Made by a program: the position numbers and the translations under genes. DNA of 64,000 bases from Zychaea mexicana (lineage: Eukaryota > Mucoromycota > Mucoromycetes > Mucorales > Lichtheimiaceae): contig NW_026516729.1 of assembly GCF_025766255.1 (NCBI RefSeq), forward strand, positions 1 through 64,000, given 5' to 3'. The notes below the pieces were generated by a model that was not told the DNA's origin, searched no databases, and saw nothing but the letters and a program-made list of their open reading frames with translations. Positions 52,051-61,961 of this stretch are shown piece after piece. How positions within the stretch are numbered: the stretch's first letter is position 1; every line of letters starts with the position of its first letter.

Positions 52051-53195
52051 TATCAGTAGCAATTTTTTATTGAGTATTGAGTATATAGTCAACACGGATA
52101 ATTTTGTCTCTATTGTAAGCGTTTCCTTTCGCATTCTAGAACGCGGGTTCAATAAATTTGGCTGTTTTAAAAAATCATTGATTGAATACAGCCCGCTGCC
52201 ATATGCCTTTTGGGATTGTATTATCACTACATCAGATGTCACCTAACCTATCACTTTACTACAACCAGCTACTTACTATTGTGAGCTTCATGCAACGTAC
52301 ATATCCACTTGTTCAGTCGCTATAGTTCTTCTGCAACATTACGAATTTGTTTCAGTAATGTACCTATTAGAACAAAAAAAAAGACAATCTCCTTGCGCGA
52401 TTTTTCTTGATGATGACGTGGAAGAGTTTTGATTGATTGAGATAGTAATAAGAAAAGCAGTAAAGCAGTGCCATGTGTATATTTGCAAAAAGTTGCTATA
52501 TAAGAAAAAGAATTTGTATAATAAGTTGCTATATAGATTCATGAGTATAAATGGGATTTTTTTTTCTCTCTCCTGGAACGGGGGGGGGGGTGTTTCTTTT
52601 GAAGGGAAGAAGGAAACAAAGGGGGAATAGGTTGCTGAATATATCACTGGGGAGGGGGAGGATCGGTTTTTCTTTGGTTGTTTGATTGTTGAAAAGAAAA
52701 GAAATTGTAAGATGGCGCGAGAAGCGCAAAAAGGTATATAGGAAGTAAGAAGGGGAGACTTTGTAGGGCGTTGACAAGCAGAGCTGCAGAGAAAGGGAGG
52801 GGGGAGGAGAATAAGCAAAGGCGAGCAGAAAGAGAAGGGTAATCAATCATTGATACAAATTGAAATAAGGAAGAGTTCTTTTGGGAGGGGAAGCAAAACA
52901 AAAAGAATTAGGGTTACGGTGCGTGCTGTGTGTGTGTGTGTGGGTGTGTGTACATGTACATATGAGAGAGAAAGAGAGAAAATTTTAAATAAAATCAGGG
53001 TATGCCTAAGTAGATTAGAAAACAAATAAAGAAAAAAAGAGAAAATAATTGTGTGTCGACGGTTTTGCGTTCTGTTATTGCTGTTGCTGCTGTTGTCAGC
53101 GTTAAAGTTATATATAGTAGTAGGTTGAAAGGAAAAGTAGGAATTTGAAGCTTGCTGTTGTTGTTGTTTTTCGTTCGTTCGTTTGTTCGTTGTTA
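52051..53195. other. 3' flank of the PAS-GATA gene; simple-sequence rich
   Basis: AT-rich with a nine-G or longer run near 52580, purine-rich tracts (52620-52900) and a TG run near 52927-52950. Antisense frames here are low complexity. No supportable gene. Confidence 0.5.
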
Positions 53196-53433
53196 TTACT
53201 GAGAACAACGGAGAATGGGATCATAACGGTTATGGTGATGGTGATGGTGCTGTTGATGTTGATATTGAGGTGGGATATCGTTGAATGGTTTGATATACGA
53301 AGTAGTAGAAGAAGAGGCTGGATAATGAGGGATTATTGGACCCGAGATTGAGGTCGGCGAAGATGATGCTGAAGAGGACGAGGATGAGGAACACGAAGAC
53401 ACCGGCGATGATGGCGCTGAGTAACGTGCACCC

Positions 53434-53469
<36 letters not shown>

Positions 53470-56147
53470 CTGATGGGGCTGGTAGTACCGCCAGCATTAC
53501 TGTATGGCTGGTGATAAAGTTGTTGTTGTTGTTGTTGCTGAGCCATTTTTTCCTTACGTGCGACAGAACGCGAATACCGAAGACCGCATGCGTTACAAAG
53601 GCTAATTTAATACGATCGTGGGTCAATGCTTCTTATTTTGTTTTTATTTGTTTTTCTCGTTCCTTCAATGCTTATTTTTGGCTTACGTTTTGTGGCCCGA
53701 GGGCCCTTTGCGCCATTCTGGACTGGAGTCTGTACCACAGCTTTCGCAACGGTTGCTGTGTGCGATGGGAGAAGACGAAGCAGAAGCATTACTAGGGTGG
53801 AATTTATTCGTCGTCGAGGCTTGATGGGCTTTGGCGGAGGACGAATGGCGCCGTTTGTTGCGAACGTGCGCATGGGAAGTTGTAAGGCTGCTTGTTGTCG
53901 GCGGCAGCTGCATCGTAGCGGATGATGGCGCTTGGGGATAGTGTTGTTGGGACTGAACAGTAGTGTGGGGAACATGTTGTTTTTGTTGTTGTTGTTGTTG
54001 TTGTTGCTGAGCTACCACACGAGTGGACAAAGCAGTAGCGGAAGAGGCGGAGACGTTGCGACGGGCATAAGGTATAAATGGCTTGGTGGCAACATCCACG
54101 ATCGGAGGCAATCCGAGCGAACTGAAAGAGTCGTCGTGGCGAAGTCTCTTGCCGGTAAATACTGACGAGGTCGATGGTGATGATGATGCCTCGGGCAAAG
54201 AAGAAGTCTCTGGCCTAGCGGTGTTTGGACCAATATGGACTTGTTGTGTCTGATGAGGACCAAAAAAGGATTCTTCTGCCAAGTGTGGCAAGTCATGTAG
54301 ACTGGGTAACCTATTATTGCTAATTTCTTTAATGTTGCTACCGGCGTTGCTATGGTTATAAAATGAAGAAAACAAGGGGCCGGTCAATGTACAGAAAAAG
54401 CTTCTTGAATTTTCACGTTTTTTTTTCCAGCATAATGGGATGGTAATGATTAATATGTGAGCCCTATCAATAAAGCAAAAGTACACTTACTCATCAACAC
54501 TGTGTGGAACAGGGACCAGGCGCTGTTGCTGTCCTTGTTGTACGGCAATATGAGCTGGAATGGCTTGTGCTGCGGGCACTGAGCTTCGGCGCGTCATGGC
54601 AAAGGTGATACAACCGTACGGAATGATGATATGGTCCGCGACTGCTAGCGTGCCGTATGGTGAAACGTCGCGGGACGAGTGACGCGAGCAGCTGAAGCAC
54701 GAGGAAGCACCAAATTGAACATCTAGAAGTGCGGTCAGACTGCTCTCGTGATGATAGCGTTCGGGCCATGAAAGCAAAGCCGTCTTCGTACGACTATCGA
54801 ATATGTGGAGGTATCGCTGCTGCTGGTGACCATTAGAGGACGAGGAGGGGCAGGTGCTCACGCCAGATCGCCCATTGAGCAGGGTCTGAACATGATCATT
54901 GTCGTGCTATTTAAACAGGATCAAATAAGAGCCAAGCGTGGAATGCATGAGTTATCATAGCAAGGAGTTTTTTTTAGGAGCTAGATATTAAAAAAGCCCA
55001 TAGAAAAATAGCCACGCCCTCCACCCCTCCCCCCCAAATAATAATAATAATAATGTAATGCATCATACCGCGCCGTCAAAAAGCTGTTCGCCACATGCGA
55101 CTGTGTGCCGAGAGGTGAGCGACCCTGTTTTTTTTTGTGTGGGTGGATGGGAGAAGAATTAAGAAAAGGAGAATATATGAGTGGGCCAATCAATTTGACT
55201 GACCGACGGAACACCTTAATTTATTATCCTGCCGTACCTGGATCCACATGAAAGAATGCAAGGAGCAGTTGATCTGTAGCAGCGTAGAGGATCACGTCGA
55301 CAACGAGCCAGTCAGCATCCGACATCTGGGGAAAGAATATATACAGAATAAACAAAGCACAAACAAATCAGCTTGAGATATGCAGCGTGTGGGTAGAGAG
55401 GTTGCAAGAGAGATGGTGCATATTATTAGACTTGAGAAGAACCCAGCAAGAACAAAATTAACCTACAGCAGCACCAGCACCAGCAGCAGCGGACGCGTCG
55501 GAAGATGGGGCGTATCCTACCAAGTTCCGCAGACGACATCTATGCGTTGTTTGTTAAGGTTTGTGATAAGCGTTCCGTGTGAATGTGAAGTGGAGAGAGA
55601 ACCGAGGTGGCCTAATTCTCTTTTTTCTATCCCAGTACACGGGCCACCCCGACCCACCACAGGCTCCTAATGGCAAGCAAAGAGAACGAACGAACGAACG
55701 ACCGATAGAAAAGAAGAATGGATGTTATTCTCACCTAGTCACAGATCCGCTGAGTGTCCTGGCGGTTACGAAGCGTTTCAGGTCCATTTGTGCGAGATCC
55801 ACTTCATCGGGATGCATAAAATTGAACAGCGATCGGCCCATGACGGTCGAGCGAATGTCGTCTGGAAGGGTACGCGAGAGATAGAGGACGTTGAAGGTGT
55901 CATTGTCAAGTAATGACCAGGAACACGGGTGGATGTAGGTCATTAAAAGGAAAATGAGCGAATGTGTGTAGGTGTTGTGTATAAGGTGGAGGACGTGTGT
56001 GTACGTTCTATGTGTGATGGATATTGGAAAGAGAAAGGGAAGGTAGATCGATGACACGTTCCAAATGGCCGGGCACTCTTTAAAAATCTCAGATGCTCGG
56101 ACGCATCGATCAACGTTTCTCTGTTGACAGTGTAACATCTTTGCCAT
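53196..56147 (-). CDS. PAS-GATA zinc finger transcription factor (white collar 2-like)
   Basis: Predicted DNA-binding regulator with one PAS domain and one C-terminal GATA finger. PAS pieces: DNDTFNVLYLSRTLPDDIRS, then SLFNFMHPDEVDLAQMDLKR, SGSVTR joined across an intron to CRLRNL, and WLVVDVILYAATDQLLLAFF. A middle domain carries SRTKTALLSWPERYHHESSL and CSRHSSRDVSPYGTLAVADH. The GATA finger is CESCGTDSSPEWRKGPSGHK, intron, TLCNACGLRYSRSVARKEK, with C-x2-C-x18-C-x2-C spacing as in white-collar proteins. Gln, Thr and Ser runs follow to the stop at 53196. The start is uncertain: ATG at 56147, 55943 or 56219; the last would translate a CA microsatellite as alternating Cys-Val and is unlikely. 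Light signalling is suggested by the fold, not shown. Confidence 0.82.
53434..53468. repeat. (GTA)n trinucleotide repeat in coding sequence
   Basis: Encodes a run of about 12 threonines (ACT codons on the coding strand) in the last exon of the PAS-GATA gene. Likely length-variable between strains. Confidence 0.85.
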
Positions 56148-56184
56148 ATCAAAGTTCTTCCAGCGAACCCGATCACTTGCAGGG

Positions 56185-56213
<29 letters not shown>
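56185..56213. repeat. (CA)n microsatellite at the 5' end of the PAS-GATA gene
   Basis: CA run of 29 bases, 38 bp upstream of the preferred start codon of the PAS-GATA gene. Confidence 0.9.
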
Positions 56214-56215
<2 letters not shown>

Positions 56216-56828
56216 TCATTCCTTTGCCTTCTTCCCCTGTTCCATTTCATTTCGCATCCGATTCAACACGATCGAAACCAAACTTCGAGGCAAGGGCCGT
56301 TCTCCCACAGACGCTAACCCAAGCCGATATCATGCAGACAAGCTGCTGTGGTAGTTTTTCTACTGGTGTATGCGAGGCTCCTTGGAATTTGCGGTTCCAG
56401 ACTTGTGATATTCGGATCCGGAAGCTTCTTTTCCGTTGCACAAGGGTGACAAGAAGAATTTTTTTCGGGGGGAGCAAAGAATCCTTATCCTTGGTTGCAC
56501 AGTGATCACCGTCGGTTTTGGGTTTTTTTTGTTTCTCGGATACAACGCGCCGCTTCGAAATGTGTGAATCGGATTCGCGAAAATTCGTTTCTTTCTTAAA
56601 CGCGGCTTACTGCTGTTGCTTGCTGCTTGCTTAGCCCCGAAATCTCCCCAACCACGGACTCGATTTTCTTGTCTTTCATGCAGGGAACACGATATACTCA
56701 GGGGCAACGCGGGTTTATTGGGGTAGGGGAGACGAGCCGAGGAGGAGAGTGTTGGGTGATATCATGGATTGATTGAAAAAAGTTTATTACACCAGGATGT
56801 ATGTCTCTCTATGTGCGTGTGTATATGT

Positions 56829-56849
56829 ATGTGTGTGTGTGTGTGTGTG
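56829..56849. repeat. (GT)n microsatellite just after HIS6
   Basis: GT run of about 21 bases beginning 5 bp beyond the HIS6 stop codon, so it lies in the 3' UTR. Confidence 0.85.
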
Positions 56850-56853
56850 ATCG

Positions 56854-58392
56854 TTATGGGTGCTCCTTGTTCCATGCAACACAGTCATCGAAAAGCACTC
56901 CATTTCCTCCGAATACATCTAGTGCGCTATTAACACCAACCAACCCCAACCCCCAAGTCAGTTACTCTCTGTACCACCCACAAATACTACAGTAACACTT
57001 GCCTTCCATAAGTAAGGTCCACCTTGCCCTTCGATAAGCTGTCCACTAACGCCAAGTCTTCGATGGCTAAACCAGAACAAAGAGACAGAATCAGTCTTAG
57101 TTCGGAATTACCGACAACCAATGCCGCAAGGTAATACAACTTACATTTTCCTCCTCCCGCATACGTAGTCGGTATTGTGACCCACTCGCCTAACTCTAAA
57201 TACCATACTTTAGTCATGTCCGTGTCTGCAGCTGTTGTTCCTCCGTGTGTGTTCATTATGTTTCCAGACATTTACTCTCTACTAATTCTTGATCGATGCC
57301 TTTGCACAAGCCTTCGACATCAGCCGCATGGACAAGGAATTCGCTAAATGAACCGGGTTACCCCAACATTTATGCCTCAAGTTAGCCAGCCATCTTTTTC
57401 ACCATCACTGCTTGTTTATCCTTTACCTGCAGTATTCTGAAAGCATGTCCAACGTTTCTACAGAGTCACCCCATGTCAAGCAAGTTAATAGTGAAACTTG
57501 TAAATTCGACATCCGTCTAATTTTTCTAACCTTTGTTCACTTCCATATCGGTCATTGTCTGCCATTTGTTCATTGCAACGACCCATTTGTTATCACGTTT
57601 GCGGCAACTTTGTTATTTTGTGTACACAGTCATTAATTTTAGGTTATCATTTCGTTTGTCGTCGTTATTACAAGCGTTACCTCACATCAACCACCAGCTT
57701 GTCTTTGCCTACTTGCTGACAAAGATCCACCAATCTTTCTTTGGAAAACCGTGCATCCGGAAATAGATAGCTTGTGACAATCACCTACGAAAGTTTATTT
57801 TCTCTCCCGTGTGAACAACTTTGATGGGCTTTGTGAAAAAAACCCCTATGTTCGGGACACCCTCTCCCCGCATCCGCAATCTCGCGCGAGCGCGCCCGTA
57901 TATCACTGATCCCTCTCTTTGCTTGTTCCCTTGCCCTCATTATTCTCCTGACCCCCCACCCCCTGGGCTTCGGTAAGTTTACCTTGGCTGCACCATATTC
58001 GATCCATTTAAGTGCATTGTCCGATGTAATACCACCACCGACCTGCAAACCTTGTGGCCATGCTGCAAGCGCTTCTATGGCAGCTTCGTCGTTGTTAGGT
58101 CCAAGTTTAATAACATGGCAACGCGTCACGCCAAACTTTTTATACAGTTCAGCATAATATTTTGGCTTCTCTCTACAGAAAGGAAAACAGTCAGTTCGCA
58201 CGCGTTTTAATATTTGTCCTGTCTAAACGTTTCGTTGCTGGCTCATTGAATTCAAGACATTTGCAAATGTGTGTATTACTTTGAAACAAAGTTCGTCTTG
58301 AGTTCACTTGGAGCATTATCGCTTAATGATCCACCCACGATTTGCTTCACTTTGCCGCTGTGCAAATCAATACAGCCGTTGAATCGAGTCAT
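56854..58392 (-). CDS. HIS6: ProFAR isomerase, histidine biosynthesis (His6)
   Basis: Fourth step of histidine synthesis: Amadori isomerisation of the imidazole carboxamide ribonucleotide ProFAR, by a TIM barrel. About nine short exons. The start at 58392 gives [20 protein letters not shown] with the first catalytic Asp. The second exon carries [40 protein letters not shown] and [20 protein letters not shown]. Then come [88 protein letters not shown] and a last exon [20 protein letters not shown] ending KEHP. This is the eukaryotic (Saccharomyces-like) form, not the bacterial HisA form. All junctions keep frame in my reading. Confidence 0.95.
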
Positions 58393-58576
58393 TCTCTTGT
58401 TAATAAACAACGAATCAAAAGAACAAAGATGTGTTTTTTAAATGTCAGGTTTTACACTTGAAAAAGCACACGATTAGTTAACCCTGGCGGGGCTTTTTTT
58501 TAATTGATGTGTCATACCGAAGCGCAGAATAGTTCCCTTAACGTTTTCTTCTTTTCGTGTTGCTATGCTATCAAGA
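58393..58576. promoter_or_regulatory. Short divergent promoter between HIS6 and the FHIT-type gene
   Basis: Only 184 bp separate the two start codons, so both promoters must overlap. No Gcn4/Cpc1 consensus (TGACTCA) was seen in the gap; a TGACTC occurs only across the HIS6 start codon itself. Confidence 0.6.
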
Positions 58577-59534
58577 ATGTACCAATTTGGCCCACACACA
58601 ATCACTGAATCCCAAGTGTTCTTCAAATCCAAATATAGTCTTGGCTTAGTGAATTTGAAGCCCATTACACCGTATGTATAAAAGAGCTCCATTTATAACG
58701 CGACTTGGAAAATAAGGGAAAGCTTTTTTTTTATTTTCCAAACTTACGCGATATTATCTGTATAAATTACAATAACATCTATAGTGGCCGTACGTTGATA
58801 TACGAATGCAATTTTCTTTGCTTTCTGAGACACGTTGACCTTGTCTGAAGAGTGTTGCATTAATGATAAATGTGTTTCTTGTTTACTACTCTTTTTAGAT
58901 GTGCTTGTAATATCCCGTCGAGTTGTACCTCGGCTTAGAGATCTGAATACAGAAGAGGTAATGATATGTTTCTCACAATTAAAGCGCATGTAGCATTGCA
59001 TATGTGATATATACACAATCACAAGAGGGATGATGGGCCTCTTTATAATGAACAAGGGGGGGGGAAACAAGATGAAAAAGTCGACATAGAGTTGATATAG
59101 AGTTTTTGTTTTCTTCTTTGCTCAGGCAACGGATATGATGCTAAGCGCACAAAAGATTGGCAACGTAGTCGAAAAGCAATACCAGTGTACTTCACTTACA
59201 AATGTCATTCAGGACGGTCCTCAAGCTGGCCAAACGGTAAAATCATCTCGATTCCTTCTTTCCACAATAGATACAGCGACACCATGCAACAATCGTCACT
59301 CACAAGGAGGAAAAAATCACATATTGAATCACTCCATAACAGGTCCCACATGTGCATATGCATGTAATACCGCGTAAAGTGGGTGACTGGGCGAACAATG
59401 ATGATATTTATGATGAGCTTGCAGAAAAAAACAAAATCCGGGTCGATAACGAAGAGCGTATGCCGCGTAGTGAGCAGGAAATGAAACAAGAGGCCGACAT
59501 GCTTCGCCCATTCTTTGAGGACAACAATACTTAA
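58577..59534 (+). CDS. FHIT-type dinucleoside polyphosphate hydrolase with a 5-nt micro-exon
   Basis: HIT-superfamily enzyme cleaving ApppA/AppppA, as human FHIT and yeast Hnt2. Exons: 58577-58671 (MYQFGPHTITESQVFFKSKY, SLGLVNLKPITP), 58785-58789 (TGGCC), 58899-58957 (VLVISRRVVPRLRDLNTEE), 59126-59236 (ATDMMLSAQKIGNVVEKQYQ, NVIQDGPQAGQT) and 59343-59534 (VPHVHMHVIPRKVGDWANND to the end). Lengths 95+5+59+111+192 sum to 462 nt, 153 residues, against 147 in human FHIT. The micro-exon supplies the P-G-H of the conserved KPxxPGHVLV segment: ACC|TGGC|C..AT with frame kept, flanked by AG and GTACGT. The histidine triad is HVHMH. It is convergent with the DPY30 gene (35 bp apart). Confidence 0.92.
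58785..58789 (+). other. 5-nt internal micro-exon of the FHIT-type gene
   Basis: TGGCC preceded by CTATAG and followed by GTACGT. The upstream exon ends in ..ACACC and the downstream exon begins ATGTGCTT, so only a 5-nt insert of the form N-GGN-C can yield Pro-Gly-His. This is the one place in the 227-nt gap where I found AG|NGGNC|GT. Confidence 0.8.
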
Positions 59535-59569
59535 CAGATTAAAGATAATTCTATATATGCGGTTTTGAC

Positions 59570-60327
59570 TTATTGAGATTCTCTTTTAACAAACGTGGAT
59601 GATGATGAGGTAGGCAATGACGGTTGTGTTGTTGCTGTATTGGATGCTAATGGTGGATGAGATATCTCTTGAGATTGGGGCGGCCGTGTCGGGTTTTTGT
59701 TGTTTTCTGCTTTAAGATTGGCAGAACAATCCAATAAATATTGTCCAAGAAATGCCAGTGGATCTGATGGTCTTTGTTTGTTTGAAAAAGACGTAGAAAA
59801 AGCATCACTTTTAGTATACTCTTCAAATCATTGATCCAACATCACTTCTATTATTTTTTACCGTTCTAATACCGCGAGTTTGAGTCCTTCTAGTAACGTC
59901 GGTACAACCGTCGAATCGAGATATGTACGCGGCGAAAGCCCGTCAGTAGTAGCTCGTCGTTGTCCGCTTTGTTGTGGTTGTTGGTACTGCAATTGACTGG
60001 CTAACTCTGAAAAGGGTGTCTGCAAAGATCTACCGGTTGCTGTTGGTGTAGTTGCTGATGAAGATCCCTCGTCTACCTGTTTTAATTGTTTAAAACTACA
60101 AATGTCAGTGGATCAGTTGAGAAGTGTTTCGTGCACACACACCTTTTTGCTTTATCGATCGTTACCTCTTGTTTAACATTGCTGACTACAATGTTTTTTG
60201 ATTGCTGCTGCTGGTCATGATGTACTATTGGAGATATTGAACGATCTGATATCTCTTGCTGTTGTTGTAATGGTGGTGGTGGTGGTGTCGATTTCGGAAC
60301 GTTATCCGTGATCTTATTTAAATCCAT
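59570..60327 (-). CDS. DPY30-domain protein (Sdc1, COMPASS subunit)
   Basis: Subunit of the Set1/COMPASS histone H3K4 methyltransferase. Three exons from the ATG at 60327 (MDLNKITDNVPKSTPPPPPL). The N-terminal half is a disordered Pro/Gln region. Then the Dpy-30 motif: RTYLDSTVVPTLLEGLKLAV followed across an intron by RPSDPLAFLGQYLLDCS, the helix-turn-helix dimerisation and docking module (family pattern YLxxTVVPxLLxGLxxLxxERPxxPxxFLAxYLL). A Ser/Thr-rich tail ends FVKRESQ. About 195 residues, longer than the 175-residue yeast Sdc1 in its tails only. Expected partner: the Bre2/Ash2-type subunit. Confidence 0.9.
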
Positions 60328-61500
60328 GGTATCTGCACTTTTTCAAACTAGTTCTGTAATTATACATGAGCATTTTCAGACATTCCTTTTTGTTCCATTC
60401 TGTCCCTGCTCTAATCCGATCCGTCTATTCCTATTTACCTATGGAGAAGAGTCGTTCGCACGAAAAACGTTATGCGCGCGTTCAGGAACAAGGTGGTTTG
60501 ATTCAAATTGCTCCGCTTATCGTTTCAATGGAAAAATAATAAGCGCTCCAATTATAGTTTACATTGGCATTTATATCAAAAGGTTCTGTAGTAGCCTTTC
60601 CTTTTAGATTCGTCAAGTACCTTTGATGTAAAGTTATCATAGACAGCTTACCCTTTCTCTCTCAAAACACACTTTTAAGCTTTTTTTTTTGGATTAAAGC
60701 ATCAGACCAGATTTTTTTTTTCTATTCTGAAAACCAGGTTGTGGGAACTTTTTCTTTTGTGTTTGACAAGCTGAAAAAAAAACCTCCTGTGAGGCTCGGT
60801 AGAAATATATAATGGGGCCATATTATTCGAAAGAAGAAAAAGACCCCGTTGCTAAAAAGCTGCTGTTAGCAATAGCTGAGAATCCGCGGTACTTTTACGA
60901 CTGCTCCCCTAAAAATATAAGATGGTATTGTATATGTGCTTTATGTGTATGAGAGTTTGCTATTCATCTCGTCGGAGGTATACTATAGAGTTGTCATATG
61001 TTCCAGCAGTTCTTATGTATTACTTATCATGTACTACTACTGTATTCATAAACTTCTATATACTGCAGGACTCGTTTTTCGCCAGTTCCTCGGATGTGTA
61101 CATACAGAGTGTAATATCGCTGGATGCAAAAGGAAAATGAGTGGAGAGGGGACACTGCGTACGGCAAACTGCAACCTATAGCCGTGGATACACAGACGTC
61201 TTGAAACATAACACTATTGACACAAATACCTAATATACATACACCTTTTGAATACAGCTTCCAAAGTAGTAACATCATAAAAGCGCAACTGTATCATCCC
61301 GTTTATAATCATGCTTTGCCATTTGGTGCCACCGTTCTTCTAACCTTCTGCCGCCTTTCCTCTCAGAATTTTTTTTCACTATGAATGAGCGGATGTGTAA
61401 CTCGTCAATTCTGGTATTATGCTGTAGTCAGCAAGGTAGCAGCAACAGCCAGAGCAGCGCAATTATATCCTTGTACAGACACACTTTAATGATAGTCGTC
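60328..61500. other. Intergenic with a short unassigned first-exon-like frame
   Basis: A plus-strand frame at 60811-60922 reads MGPYYSKEEKDPVAKKLLLA, then IAENPRYFYDCSPKNIRW, ending at a GTATTG donor-like site. A downstream piece after CTGCAG (61070) reads DSFFASSSDVYIQSVISLDA before a stop at about 61140. These could be two exons of a small gene, but I do not recognise the product and the junction is not proven. Confidence 0.3.
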
Positions 61501-61532
61501 TATTTGTTGATGTTCTTCCGTATTTGCAGTAG

Positions 61533-61961
61533 ATGATGAACGATTCAAGAGTAAAAGATTTGCTTATCAACGATGACATTTTGATTCGATGTCTGCTACT
61601 AATGCTTTCTGTTCACTTTTTGGCATTAGATACTTGTCCTGAGCATAAAAAGATTAACAAAACCGCGGAAACTCTCACTCAAGATATCTCCCCCAAACCT
61701 TTGCATATTCTCGCGTTTGATTTCCGCGCCGTTATGAATCGGGGACAAAAGCCTGTTACACTGACGGAACACTTAGAACTTAGTCATGCCAGTGCTTATT
61801 TATACTATATATCTATTATGCTATTGTTGCGAAAGGAAGGGCGAAAAACTTGTTTTTGCAGGACATTTATGGCGTTTTTACTCCGTTGCTTCGCGAAAAG
61901 ACTCTCAAAATCTACTTGCAACGTGCGTGTAGATTTAATAAGAGAAACTAACTACTGTTAA
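61533..61961 (+). other. Unassigned 142-codon open frame
   Basis: Starts MMNDSRVKDLLINDDILIRC just after a CAG acceptor-like site and contains DISPKPLHILAFDFRAVMNR and KPVTLTEHLELSHASAYLYY, ending RVDLIRETNYC. The amino-acid mix is plausible for protein but no domain is recognised. It could be an exon of a larger gene or a relic. Confidence 0.3.

Noticed and set aside
51863..52246. 127-codon plus-strand frame across the right pogo end
   Set aside because: It reads straight through the terminal repeat and out of the element and has no transposase motif.
52339..52901. Overlapping minus-strand frames up to 159 codons rich in Pro, Phe and Ser
   Set aside because: Generated by purine-rich simple sequence in the 3' flank of the PAS-GATA gene; no domain.
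56093..56219. Start of the PAS-GATA protein at 56219 (alternating Val-Cys)
   Set aside because: The N-terminus would be a translated CA microsatellite; downstream ATGs are better.
58474..58692. Minus-strand frame starting MELFYTYGVMGF
   Set aside because: Antisense to FHIT exon 1, which fits the HIT family on the plus strand.
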